The notes beneath the pieces are model-generated. The model saw nothing but the letters and a program-made list of their open reading frames with translations. It had not been told where the DNA came from and did not search any database. From NCBI RefSeq assembly GCF_005281615.1, contig NZ_SZZM01000008.1, positions 1-64,000 of the forward strand: DNA of 64,000 nt, written 5' to 3'. This document shows, piece by piece, positions 19,947 to 28,926 of the stretch. The stretch is from Rhodoligotrophos defluvii. GTDB lineage: Bacteria > Pseudomonadota > Alphaproteobacteria > Rhizobiales > Im1. Every line of letters begins with the position of its first letter. Positions within the stretch are counted from its first letter, which is position 1. The translations under genes were made by a program, and so were the position numbers.

Positions 19947-20833
19947 CGGGCAAGTCCCCGCTTCAGTTCGGCAATGGCCAGCGCCTCGTCCTCTGGGCCG
20001 AGATAGCCGAGATGCCAGCCGTGCTCCTTCTCCATATAGCTGACGCCCTTGCCCTTGACGGTGTTGGCGATAATGCAGGCCGGCTGCCGCCGCGAGCGGT
20101 CCGCCTTGACCCTGCGCAGGGTGGCGACAAGGGCCGCCATGTCGTGGCCGTCGACTTCGTGCACCTCCCAGCCGAAGGCGCGCCATTTCTCGTCCAGCGG
20201 CTCGATGCCGATGACGTCAGGCACGCTGCCGTCGAGCTGAACGCCGTTGCGGTCGACGATGGCGACGAGGTTGGCGGTGCGGTGATGGCTCGCGGCCATG
20301 GCGGCGGCCCAGACCTGGCCTTCCTGCATCTCGCCGTCGCCGAGCAGCACATAGGTCAGAAAATCCTTGTTCTGCATGCGCGCGCCGAGGGCCATGCCGA
20401 GGCCGGCGGACAGGGCATGGCCGATCGAGCCGGAGCTGAAGTCCACACCCTTGACCAGGCGGCGGTCGGGATGATCGCCCAAGGGGCTGCCGAGACGCGT
20501 GTAGCTGTCCAGCATGTCCTTGGGGAAGAAGTCGAGATCGGCGAGGATGGGGAACAGGCCGACGGCGGCATGGCCCTTGCCCATGAGGAAACGGTCGCGG
20601 TCCGGCCACTCCGGCTCGCCGCGGCGCAGGCGCATCACATCGTAATAGAGGGCGGCGAAGATCTCGGCGCAGGAGAAGACGGAGGAGTAATGGCCCACCT
20701 TGGCGATGGAGATGAGCCGCACGGTTTCGAGGCGCACGAACAGGGCGCGGTCGATGAGAAAGTCGAGCTCCTGGCGCGATGGCGCCCGATCCTGGTCGCC
20801 CGGTGTTTCGGCCTGTGACGTGGTCTGGGCCAT
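19943..20833 (-). CDS. Transketolase, N-terminal (ThDP diphosphate-binding) subunit
   Basis: The first half of the split enzyme (296 aa). It contains the conserved KVGHYSSVFSCAEI region, MGKGHAAVGLFPI, DFSSGSIGHALSAGLGMALG and the ThDP/Mg motif GDGEMQEGQVWAAAMAA followed by VDRNGVQLDG. All cofactor-binding residues seem to be in place. It is the first gene of the leftward operon and faces the peptide-transporter operon across a 178-base region that holds a probable GntR operator. Confidence 0.94.
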   Translation of the reverse strand: MAQTTSQAETPGDQDRAPSRQELDFLIDRALFVRLETVRLISIAKVGHYSSVFSCAEIFAALYYDVMRLRRGEPEWPDRDRFLMGKGHAAVGLFPILADLDFFPKDMLDSYTRLGSPLGDHPDRRLVKGVDFSSGSIGHALSAGLGMALGARMQNKDFLTYVLLGDGEMQEGQVWAAAMAASHHRTANLVAIVDRNGVQLDGSVPDVIGIEPLDEKWRAFGWEVHEVDGHDMAALVATLRRVKADRSRRQPACIIANTVKGKGVSYMEKEHGWHLGYLGPEDEALAIAELKRGLAR

Positions 20834-20889
20834 TCCCCCGCCTTCCTGATCTGCCCATCTTCAGAGCCGTTGACGACTCCAGTCAAATG

Positions 20890-20905
20890 ATATCGTATAG
20901 GATAT
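20890..20905. promoter_or_regulatory. Probable GntR/FCD operator
   Basis: ATATCGTATAGGATAT is a 16-bp near-perfect palindrome; only the symmetric sixth positions fail to pair. It lies 57 bases from the transketolase start and 107 bases from the transporter start, in the only intergenic space shared by both operons. FCD-type GntR proteins often bind AT-rich palindromes with a central TATA or TATAC. A TTGACG at 20870-20875 just upstream could be a -35 box for the rightward operon, which would place the site over the -10 region. Confidence 0.65.
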
Positions 20906-21011
20906 AACATTGATCTTGGCGAGGGGCGCAAGATGGATCTTGGCCTCGCTGGCCGAGACGGCAGTGGGGGTCGAGGGCCGTGTCCGACGGTCGCATCAGG
21001 GGAGATGAGGG

Positions 21012-22541
21012 ATGTCACTACGCGTCATGAGCATGGCCGCCGGGCTGTTGTCGGCGCTGACGATGGGTCACCTGGCGCAGGCGCAGGAGGTGTTCGTCTG
21101 GGCGGATGCGGCCGAGCCAACCACGGTCGATCCGGCCAAGGTCAATGTGAATCACGAGATGACCATCGCCCGGAACGTGTTCGACCGGCTCGTGAACTAC
21201 GACCTCAAGCAGCCGGACAAGCTCTTGCCGGGGCTCGCCACGAGCTGGAAGCAGGACGGCACCAAGTGGACCTTCACCCTGCGGGACGGGGTGAAATTCC
21301 ATGACGGCACCCCGTTCGACGCCGAGGACGTGAAGGCCACCATCGAGCGCGACCTGCGCATCGGCCAGGGCCAGAGCTATTTGATTGCCGACATCGACAA
21401 GGTGACGGTGGTCGATCCCAAGACGGTGGAGATCGAGACCAAGGCGCCGAACGTGTTCCTGGCGGGCAATCTCGCCCGCAGCGAGATCATGTCGGCGGAG
21501 GACATTGCCAAGCACGCCAGCGAGCCGGACAAGGGGGACGCCTATTTCAACGAGAACGCCAACGGGACCGGCCCCTACAAGATGGTGAGCTGGACGCGCG
21601 GGGCACAGATCGACCTGGAGCGCAACAAGGACTGGTGGGGCACGTTTCCCGACAAGGCCTATGACCGGGTGATCGACCGGTTCGTGACCGAAGGCTCGAA
21701 CCGCGCCCGTGGCCTGGAAGGTGGCGAATACGACCTCGCCAATTTCGTGCCGCGCGACGAGGCGCTGCGCATCGGCAAGAGCCCCGGTTTCACTCTGGTC
21801 GAAGGCAACAATCTGTGGGCGTGGCCGGCGATCTACCTGAATTCCACGCTCGCGCCGACCGATAACGCGGATTTCCGCGACGCACTGACCAAGGTCTATG
21901 ACTACAACGCCATGAACCAGTACTTCCAGGGTTCATCGGTGACGCCGCGCGGACCCGTTCCGGCCTGGGTGCCCGGCAGTCCCGAGAACGACATGGCGCC
22001 CATTCAGCAGGATGTCGAGAAGGCGAAGGCGGCGCTGGAGAAGGCCGGCGTGACCAACCCGACCATGAAATGCTCGGTGCCGTCGGAGTTCACCGAGTTC
22101 GCCTTCGCGGCCACGGTGCTGCAGGCCTCTGCTGCGCAGATCGGCATCACGGTCGAGATCGAGCTTCTGCCTTTCGTAGAGGCGATCACCGCGGCCAAGT
22201 CGAACAAGAGCAATTGCTTCATCATCGGCAATGCGAACCTGAGCCCGACCGATCCGACCAAGTTCTTCGCGGCCCATTACCTCACGGGCGGGTTCTATAA
22301 CGCGGCCAATTATTCCAACCCGGAGCTCGACGCGCTGGTCGCCAAGATCCCGACGATCACGGACGACAAGGAGCGGTACGAGGCGCTGAAGAAGGCGGCG
22401 GAGATGGTGGTCGACAGCCACACCATCATCTGGACGGCGAGGCCAACGACCGTGGTGCCGGTGCCGGACCACGTGCAAGGCTACCAGATCGACCCGGCCG
22501 AATATATCAATGTGCGGCTGTGGGAACTGCACGAGAAGTAA
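21012..22541 (+). CDS. ABC transporter substrate-binding protein, family 5 (peptide/nickel type)
   Basis: A periplasmic binding protein of 509 aa with a Sec signal ending near QAQA. The mature protein has the SBP_bac_5 pattern: EPTTVDPAKVNVNHEM, RNVFDRLVNYD, LPGLATSWKQDGTKWTFTLR, GVKFHDGTPFDAEDVKAT and ANGTGPYKMVSW. A strong ribosome site (GGGGAG, GAGGG) precedes the ATG. Family members bind peptides, opines, glycosides or nickel. The neighbours here point to a sugar-acid-type ligand instead of a peptide. It leads a seven-to-eight-gene rightward operon. Confidence 0.95.
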   Translation: MSLRVMSMAAGLLSALTMGHLAQAQEVFVWADAAEPTTVDPAKVNVNHEMTIARNVFDRLVNYDLKQPDKLLPGLATSWKQDGTKWTFTLRDGVKFHDGTPFDAEDVKATIERDLRIGQGQSYLIADIDKVTVVDPKTVEIETKAPNVFLAGNLARSEIMSAEDIAKHASEPDKGDAYFNENANGTGPYKMVSWTRGAQIDLERNKDWWGTFPDKAYDRVIDRFVTEGSNRARGLEGGEYDLANFVPRDEALRIGKSPGFTLVEGNNLWAWPAIYLNSTLAPTDNADFRDALTKVYDYNAMNQYFQGSSVTPRGPVPAWVPGSPENDMAPIQQDVEKAKAALEKAGVTNPTMKCSVPSEFTEFAFAATVLQASAAQIGITVEIELLPFVEAITAAKSNKSNCFIIGNANLSPTDPTKFFAAHYLTGGFYNAANYSNPELDALVAKIPTITDDKERYEALKKAAEMVVDSHTIIWTARPTTVVPVPDHVQGYQIDPAEYINVRLWELHEK

Positions 22542-22547
22542 GGGGCG

Positions 22548-23561
22548 ATGGCAGGGTTTCTGGTCAGGCGTGTTGGTTGGGCCCTGCTTGTCCTCCTGGT
22601 GGTGGCGACCGTCACCTTCTTCCTGAGCCGCGTGGTGCCGGCGGATCCGGCGGCTTTCCTGGCGGGGCAAAACGCTTCCGCCGAGACGGTCGCCCGGATC
22701 CGCGCCGAATACGGGCTCGATAAGCCGCTGCTCAGCCAGTATGTGGACTATCTCGCGGGGCTGACGCGCGGCGATTTCGGCCTGTCGCTCCGGACCAAGC
22801 AGGCGGTGGCCGAAGACCTCGCCCAGTTCCTGCCGGCTACGCTCGAGCTGCTGATCGTCAGCTTCATCATCTATATCGCGGTGAGCTTCGCCCTGGCGGT
22901 GGCGGCGGCACGGCGCCAGGGTGGCGCGGTGGATAGCGGCATCCGGCTGTTCACCATGCTGGGCAGCGGCATCCCGGTGTTCTGGCTGGGCATGGCATTG
23001 CAGTTCATCTTCTTCTACAAGATGGGCCTGCTGCCGCTCAGCGGACGCTTTCCCCTGCGCGAGGTGGCGCCGCCTGTGGTGACCGGCTTCCTGCTGATCG
23101 ACACACTGCTGGCGGGCGACCTTGCCGCCTTCTGGTCGGCGGCCAAGTGCCTGGTGCTGCCGGCGTTGACCATCGTCATCAACCTTCTGGCGGTGGGCAC
23201 GCGCATGTCGCGGGCCGCGCTCATCAGTGAATATCAGAAGCAATATGTGAAGACGGCGCGCGGCAAGGGGGTGGGAGCGTCGCGGGTGCTGTACAAGCAT
23301 GTGCTGCGCAACGCGCTCTCGCCGCTGCTGACCGTCACCAGCATGCAGTTCGGCTACATGATCAGCTGGGTGATCCTGGTGGAGGTGATCTTCGACTGGC
23401 CGGGCATCGGGCTCTATGCCTACAAGTCGTTCCAGGTGTTCGACTACGCGCCGGTGGTGGCCCTGGCCATTGTCTCGACCGCGGTGTTCTCGCTGATCAA
23501 CGTGATCCTCGACCTGTTGGCGCCGGTGATCGATCCGCGGGTGCGGAGCGCGGCGGCATGA
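22548..23561 (+). CDS. ABC transporter permease (DppB/OppB type)
   Basis: The 337 residues open FLVRRVGWALLVLLVVATVTFFLSRVVPADPA, the classic first helix of DppB-type permeases. After the periplasmic loop (EYGLDKPLLSQYVDYL) come five more spans. The EAA coupling loop reads YVKTARGKGVGASRVLYKHVLRNAL. It lies 6 bases after the binding protein gene and overlaps the second permease by 4 bases. Confidence 0.95.
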   Translation: MAGFLVRRVGWALLVLLVVATVTFFLSRVVPADPAAFLAGQNASAETVARIRAEYGLDKPLLSQYVDYLAGLTRGDFGLSLRTKQAVAEDLAQFLPATLELLIVSFIIYIAVSFALAVAAARRQGGAVDSGIRLFTMLGSGIPVFWLGMALQFIFFYKMGLLPLSGRFPLREVAPPVVTGFLLIDTLLAGDLAAFWSAAKCLVLPALTIVINLLAVGTRMSRAALISEYQKQYVKTARGKGVGASRVLYKHVLRNALSPLLTVTSMQFGYMISWVILVEVIFDWPGIGLYAYKSFQVFDYAPVVALAIVSTAVFSLINVILDLLAPVIDPRVRSAAA

Positions 23562-24415
23562 GCACGCCGGCCGAACCCGCTGCCGCCCCGGCGAGGCGGC
23601 GCGTGCGTTCCAGCGGCGTGCTGGTGGCGATCGCCTGGTGCGTGCTGGCAGTGCTCTTGGCCTTCGCGCTGTTTCCCGAGCTGATCGCGCCACGCAGCCC
23701 GATCGCCCTCGACATCATGAACCGGCTGAAGCCGCCGAGCCCCGCTTATCCGTTCGGCACCGATGAGGGCGGGCGCGATCTGCTCTCACGGGTGATCTAC
23801 GGCACCCGCTATTCCCTTGGCGTGGCGGTGGCGATCGTGTTCAGCGCGGCTGTCTTCGGGGTGGTGTATGGGGCGATCGCCGGCATGGCGCGGCCATGGA
23901 TCGACGAGATCCTCATGCGCATCGTGGACGTGTTCTTCGGCTTTCCCGCGCTGGTCTTGGCCTTGGCAGTGGCCGCGGCCATGGGGCGGGGCTTATGGAG
24001 CGTGACCCTTGCCTTGTCGATCATCTGGTGGCCCGGCTTTGCCCGGCTGGTGCGCGGCGAGGTGATGCGCATCAAGGAATTGCCCCATGTGGAGGCGGCG
24101 CGCTCGCTGGGCGTGCCGACGCTGACGCTGGTGCGGCGGCACATTCTGCCCTTCGTGTTCCAGGAGGTGAATGTGCGGCTGACCACCGACATCGGCTATG
24201 CGCTGGTGGCGGTGACTGCACTGTCGTTCCTGGGGCTTGGCGCGCAGTCGCCGACGCCGGAATGGGGCCTGTTGATCCGCGACAGTCGCAACTATTTCGG
24301 CAATGCCTGGTGGTATCTGGTGTTTCCCGGCGTGATGGTGATGATCACCACTGCCGCCTTTTCCATCATCGGCGACAGTTTCGCCCCGAAGCAGACGTCG
24401 GGGGCGGTACCATGA
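23558..24415 (+). CDS. ABC transporter permease (DppC/OppC type)
   Basis: The second membrane subunit (285 aa). The N-terminal helix is followed by the DppC hallmark PFGTDEGGRDLLSRVIYGTR. Later spans include the EAA loop EAARSLGVPTLTLVRRHILP and the closing FLGLGAQSPTPEWGLLI. Both ends overlap neighbours as ATGA, which supports tight coupling with the upstream permease and the downstream ATPase. Confidence 0.95.
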   Translation: MSTPAEPAAAPARRRVRSSGVLVAIAWCVLAVLLAFALFPELIAPRSPIALDIMNRLKPPSPAYPFGTDEGGRDLLSRVIYGTRYSLGVAVAIVFSAAVFGVVYGAIAGMARPWIDEILMRIVDVFFGFPALVLALAVAAAMGRGLWSVTLALSIIWWPGFARLVRGEVMRIKELPHVEAARSLGVPTLTLVRRHILPFVFQEVNVRLTTDIGYALVAVTALSFLGLGAQSPTPEWGLLIRDSRNYFGNAWWYLVFPGVMVMITTAAFSIIGDSFAPKQTSGAVP

Positions 24416-25386
24416 TCCTGTCGGTGCGCGATCTTGCCATCAGCTTCGACACGGCGGTCGGCCCATTGCGGGCGGTGGACGGCATCTCCTTCGACGTGGC
24501 GGAAGGCGAGTTCTTCCTGATCATCGGCGAATCCGGCTCAGGCAAGACGCTCACCGGCAGCGCCATCGTGGGCCTGACCCCGCCCGAGGCGCGGCTGTCC
24601 GGCTCGATCCGGTTCCAGGGGCGCGAGCTGCTCAACCGTCCGGATGCGGAGCTGCGCGAGGTGCGCGGGCGCGATATCGGCATCGTCTACCAGAACCCGC
24701 TGAGCGCCATGAACCCGGTGTGGCCGGTGGGCGACCAGATTGCCGAGGCGCTGCTGGTGCACGGGCTGGCGGACCGCAAGGGCGCGGCCAAGCGCGCGGT
24801 GGAGCTGCTGGAGCGGGTGCATCTGCCCGACCCCCAGCGGGTGGCGCGGGCCTATCCGCACGAGATCAGCGGCGGCATGCGGCAGCGGGCGATGATCGCC
24901 ATGGCGCTGGCCTGCGGGCCGAAGCTGCTGATCGCGGACGAGCCGACCACCGCGCTGGACGTGACCATCAAGGCGCAGGTGCTGGAGCTTCTGGCCGAGC
25001 TGCGCGACGAGATGGGGCTGACGGTCATTCTCATCACCCATGACATGGGCGTGGTGGCGGAGCTCGCCGACCGCATTCTGGTGATGTATGCGGGACGGGT
25101 GGCGGAGATCGGCCCGGCGGATGCGCTGATGACGGCGCCGGCGCATCCCTATACGGAAGCGCTGATGCTGAGCGGGGCCATCGCCGAGACGCCGTTCAAG
25201 GCAACGCTCAGGGCCATTCCCGGCGCAGCGCCCGGCCTCGGTGGTCAGCGCGAGGAATGCCGGTTCCATGCGCGCTGCCCGCGCGCCGAGGCGGACTGCC
25301 GGAGGATGAAGCCGCCGTTGCGGCCGCTGGGGGGCGGTGAGGCGGCCTGTTTCCATCCGCTGGTGGAGGCGCCGGTGCCGGCATGA
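24412..25386 (+). CDS. ABC transporter ATP-binding protein (DppD/OppD type)
   Basis: A 324-aa nucleotide-binding subunit; the start at 24412 forms the ATGA overlap. Walker A is GESGSGKT, the signature is SGGMRQRAM, Walker B is [12 protein letters not shown] and the switch His is in LITHDMG. The C-terminal oligopeptide-transporter extension carries the Cys motif [14 protein letters not shown], which often holds an Fe-S cluster or metal in DppD/OppD relatives. Confidence 0.95.
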   Translation: MILSVRDLAISFDTAVGPLRAVDGISFDVAEGEFFLIIGESGSGKTLTGSAIVGLTPPEARLSGSIRFQGRELLNRPDAELREVRGRDIGIVYQNPLSAMNPVWPVGDQIAEALLVHGLADRKGAAKRAVELLERVHLPDPQRVARAYPHEISGGMRQRAMIAMALACGPKLLIADEPTTALDVTIKAQVLELLAELRDEMGLTVILITHDMGVVAELADRILVMYAGRVAEIGPADALMTAPAHPYTEALMLSGAIAETPFKATLRAIPGAAPGLGGQREECRFHARCPRAEADCRRMKPPLRPLGGGEAACFHPLVEAPVPA

Positions 25387-26423
25387 GCGCGCTGCTCGAA
25401 CTCGACCAGGTGGTGAAGGCGTTCCGGCAGCGCGGTGCCCGCGGCCGCGAGATCCGCGCGGTGGATGGCGTGTCGCTGACGGTCAACCGGGGCGAGACGT
25501 TAGGCATTGTCGGGGAGAGCGGGTGCGGCAAATCGACGGTGGCGCGGCTTGCCCTGCGGCTGCTCGAGCCGACGGCGGGGCGCGTGCGCTTCGCCGGTGA
25601 GGATATCACCTTGGCGCGGCCTGCGGCGCTGATGCCCGTGCGGCGGCGCATGCAGGCGATCTTCCAGGACCCGCTCGCGTCGTTCAACCCGAACATGACC
25701 ATTCGCCAGATCATGGCGGAGCCGTTCGAAACGCATGGCCTGAAGCCGGAGGAGGGGATCGAGGCGCGGGCCCGGGCGCTACTCAAGGCGAGCGGCATGG
25801 CCGATGTGGATCTCTCCAAGCGGCCGGCGGCGTTTTCCGGCGGGCAGCTGCAGCGCATCGCCATCGCGCGGGCGCTGGCGCTGGAGCCGGAGCTGATCAT
25901 CGCGGACGAGCCGACCTCGGCGCTCGACCCCTCGATCCAGGCGCAGATCGTGAATGCGCTGCTGGAGATCCAGAAGGCGCGCGGCATCGCCTATATGATC
26001 ATCTCGCACGATCTCGACGTGCTCGGCCACATGGCCGACCGGCTGGCGGTGATGTATCTGGGCGTGGTGGTCGAGACCGGGCCGGGGCCGCAGGTGATGA
26101 ACCTGCCGCTGCATCCCTATACCCAGGCGCTGCTCTCTGCGGCGCCTACCCTCAAGGCGCGGCGCGACCGCTCGTGGCGGCGCATTTTGCTGCCGGGCGA
26201 TCCGCCCAATCCGGCAGCGGTGCCGCAGGGCTGCCGGTTCCATCCGCGCTGCTCGCTTGCCCGCGACATCTGCCGCAGAGATGTGCCGCCGCTGCGGCCC
26301 GTAGCGGATAATGGCCAGTTGGTCGCCTGTCATTTCGCGCCCGACGAGACCAGGACGCGGGGCGAGGCGATTTCGCTGGCCCGTCGCGGGCTGCCGATGC
26401 GCTCCCAGGAGGTGATCGCGTGA
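25383..26423 (+). CDS. ABC transporter ATP-binding protein (DppF/OppF type)
   Basis: The second ATPase (346 aa) pairs with the previous one. Walker A is GESGCGKST, the signature SGGQLQRIAIA, Walker B LIIADEPTSALD and the switch HDLDVL. The C-terminal extension has CRFHPRCSLARDIC. Its start overlaps the previous stop (ATGA) and its end overlaps the GTG of the SMP-30 gene (GTGA). Confidence 0.95.
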   Translation: MSALLELDQVVKAFRQRGARGREIRAVDGVSLTVNRGETLGIVGESGCGKSTVARLALRLLEPTAGRVRFAGEDITLARPAALMPVRRRMQAIFQDPLASFNPNMTIRQIMAEPFETHGLKPEEGIEARARALLKASGMADVDLSKRPAAFSGGQLQRIAIARALALEPELIIADEPTSALDPSIQAQIVNALLEIQKARGIAYMIISHDLDVLGHMADRLAVMYLGVVVETGPGPQVMNLPLHPYTQALLSAAPTLKARRDRSWRRILLPGDPPNPAAVPQGCRFHPRCSLARDICRRDVPPLRPVADNGQLVACHFAPDETRTRGEAISLARRGLPMRSQEVIA

Positions 26424-27262
26424 CCAAGTACAAGGTGGAAGTGGAGGGACTTGGGTTTCCCGAGGGGCCGGTGTCGCTGCCGGACGGTTCAATCGCCTTT
26501 GTCGACCTGACGCATCAGAAGATCCGCCGGTTTCATGATGGCGACCTGACTGAGCTATCCGCGCTGGAAGGCTCGCCCAACGGCATGCGCTTGGGTGCGG
26601 ATGGGCATCTCTATGTCTGCAATAATGGGGGGCTGAGACCCAGCCGCGCCCATGGGCTGATGCGGGCGGAGCCGGAGATTTCCGGGCGCGTGCAGCGGGT
26701 TGCGCTGGATGGAACGGTCGCCGACGTGGCGGTGGATCTGCCAGGGGCGAAGCCGTCGCGGCCCAACGACCTGCAGTTCACGCCGGAGGGCGACATCGTC
26801 TTCACCGACCCGCAGAATTGGGAAACGCTGGGCAGCGCGCCCGACCGGTATCATGGCGGGCAGCTGCTGAAGGCGAGCCTTCAGGGCGAGGTCGAGGTGA
26901 TGGCAGAGATGGAGGGCTTCCCCAACGGGCTCGTCTTCCATCCGGATGGATCGCTGCTGGTGGGCACCAGTGTCGGACATAAGCTGTTCCGCTTTTCCTG
27001 GGAGAGCGGCCGGGCCGGCGCGGCGGAGGAATGGCAGCGCTTCGATGACCGGTTCGGTCCGGACGGCATGGCGGTGCACGAGGACCGCATCTATCTCGCC
27101 GGGAGCGTCGGTGATCGGATCGCGGTGCTCGATCTCTCCGGGCGTCTCATCCGCATGATCGACATGGGCTGGGGGAGCGATCCGACCAATCTCTGCATCC
27201 ACCAGGGACTGTTGTGGGTGACCCTGGGCTATCCCGGGCAGCTCGTGTCCATGGAACTGTAG
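26420..27262 (+). CDS. SMP-30/gluconolactonase-like hydrolase
   Basis: The 280-aa six-bladed propeller family protein probably opens a sugar lactone. The metal-site residues are visible: the Glu in GFPEGPV, the Asn in PNGMRLGADG and PNDLQFTPEGDIVFTDP, and the Asp in GPDGMAVHEDRIYLAG. It starts with GTG overlapping the ATPase stop, so it is translated with the transporter. Its position between a transporter and an acid-sugar kinase suggests that it turns a lactone intermediate into the free acid. Arylesterase-type activity cannot be ruled out. Confidence 0.9.
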   Translation: MTKYKVEVEGLGFPEGPVSLPDGSIAFVDLTHQKIRRFHDGDLTELSALEGSPNGMRLGADGHLYVCNNGGLRPSRAHGLMRAEPEISGRVQRVALDGTVADVAVDLPGAKPSRPNDLQFTPEGDIVFTDPQNWETLGSAPDRYHGGQLLKASLQGEVEVMAEMEGFPNGLVFHPDGSLLVGTSVGHKLFRFSWESGRAGAAEEWQRFDDRFGPDGMAVHEDRIYLAGSVGDRIAVLDLSGRLIRMIDMGWGSDPTNLCIHQGLLWVTLGYPGQLVSMEL

Positions 27263-27291
27263 GCCTCTCAGCTAATGACGAGCAATTCTCA

Positions 27292-28926
27292 ATGACCACG
27301 CCCATGAATACACGCCCGCGCCGCATCGGCCCGATGCATGCGGATGAAAGCTGGCTCGACCGGCGCTGGTACGAGGCGCCGCGCGAGGACCCTGCCGCGC
27401 CTGAGGTCTATACCTATACGGATGCGATCTCCTATGAGGCGGGCGACGAGGTCTTGTTCCACAGCAGCACCCATGCGGCTGAGTGGTCGCTGGAGATCAT
27501 CCGCGATGGCCTTGTGCCCCGTAGCGTGCACCAGGCGATGGTGCCCGGCCGGTTCACGCCCATGCCGAGAGATGCCTACAGGGCGGGCTGCGGCTGGCCG
27601 GTAGCCTATCGCTGGCGCATTCCGGAGGATATGCCATCGGGGTTCTACCGGATGGTGTCGCGCTGCGAGCGGCCCGATGGCAGCCATTTCGTGCAGGACC
27701 ATTTCTTCGTGGTGCGGCCCAAGCCCGGCCAGCCCACGGCCAAGCTGCTGATGCTGCTGCCGACGGCGACGTATGAGGCCTATAACGACTGGGGCGGCGC
27801 CAACCACTATATCGGCATAGATGGGCCCAATGGGGACCAGGCCTCGCCGATCTTGAGCCAGCTCAGGCCATGGACCCGGGGCATGGTGTGGCATGCGCCG
27901 GATTCACCACGGCTGTGCTCGCCCATGCGGCGGTTCGGCCAGCCGCCGACCTATCACATGAAAGAATGGACCTATGCCCATGGCTACGGCTTCTTCTGCC
28001 ATGCGGCGGGCTGGGCGCAGTTCGACCGGCATTTCGCGGTGTGGGCCGAACGCGAGGGCTATGCCTTCGACATGATCACCCAGACCGACCTCCATTACCG
28101 GCCGGAGCTGCTCGATGCCTATCCGGCCCTGGTGGTGGTGGGGCATGACGAATACTGGTCGCGGGAGATGCGGCTTGCGGTCGAGGCCTATGTGGAGCGC
28201 GGTGGCCGGTTCGCCCGGTTCGGCGCCAATTTCACCTGGCAGATTCGGCTGGAGGACGAAGGCCGCAGCCAGGTCTGCTACAAGACCCGGGCGCCTGTGG
28301 AGGACCCGGTGCGCGACGGGCCGAATAGGCAGTTGCTGTCCACCGCCTGGGAGGATCATCGCGTGGCCTGGCCAGGGGCCAGCACGGTGGGCGTGAACGG
28401 GCTCGGCGGCGTCTATGCCTCATGGGGCGGGTTCGTGCCGCGGGGCAATCGCGGCTTTACCGTTTACCGCCCGGAGCATTGGATCTTCGCCGGCACCGAC
28501 CTCTCTTATGGCGACGTGTTCGGGGCGGAGGCGGAAATCTTCGCCTATGAGGTGGACGGGGTGGATTATACGTTCCGGGATGGGCTGCCTTACCCGACCG
28601 GGGCGGATGGCACGCCGAAGGAGGTTGAAATCCTCGCCATGTCGCCGGCGGTGCTGACAGAAGGCGATTTCCGCATCGAAGCCTTCCGCCACTATATCGG
28701 CAACAATGACCAGGTGCAGAAGGCCGAGATGGTCTATGGCGAGGTGAGCCCGGAGACCATGGCCAAGTCGAGATACGGCGCCGGCATGATGGTGCATATG
28801 CCGCGGGGCAAGGGCGAGGTGCTGACCGCCGCCACCTGCGAATGGGTGATGGGGCTTGCGCGCAACGAGCCGTTCACGCAACAGATCACCCGCAACGTGC
28901 TCAATCGGTTCTGCGGGAGCGAATAG
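27292..28926 (+). CDS. N,N-dimethylformamidase large-subunit-like protein
   Basis: The 544-aa protein resembles the C-terminal catalytic region of the DMFase beta subunit. It shows GDEVLFHSSTHAAEWSLEI, a long TYEAYNDWGGANHY segment and GHDEYWSREMRLAVEAYVERGG, then GTDLSYGDVFG. DMFases hydrolyse small N-alkyl amides at a mononuclear iron held by Tyr and Glu residues; Y288 in HDEYW is a good candidate ligand. No small alpha subunit is encoded beside it. Start ATG 27292 leaves a 29-base gap after the SMP-30 gene. The true substrate is unknown; an amide or N-linked sugar acid would fit the context. Confidence 0.75.
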   Translation: MTTPMNTRPRRIGPMHADESWLDRRWYEAPREDPAAPEVYTYTDAISYEAGDEVLFHSSTHAAEWSLEIIRDGLVPRSVHQAMVPGRFTPMPRDAYRAGCGWPVAYRWRIPEDMPSGFYRMVSRCERPDGSHFVQDHFFVVRPKPGQPTAKLLMLLPTATYEAYNDWGGANHYIGIDGPNGDQASPILSQLRPWTRGMVWHAPDSPRLCSPMRRFGQPPTYHMKEWTYAHGYGFFCHAAGWAQFDRHFAVWAEREGYAFDMITQTDLHYRPELLDAYPALVVVGHDEYWSREMRLAVEAYVERGGRFARFGANFTWQIRLEDEGRSQVCYKTRAPVEDPVRDGPNRQLLSTAWEDHRVAWPGASTVGVNGLGGVYASWGGFVPRGNRGFTVYRPEHWIFAGTDLSYGDVFGAEAEIFAYEVDGVDYTFRDGLPYPTGADGTPKEVEILAMSPAVLTEGDFRIEAFRHYIGNNDQVQKAEMVYGEVSPETMAKSRYGAGMMVHMPRGKGEVLTAATCEWVMGLARNEPFTQQITRNVLNRFCGSE

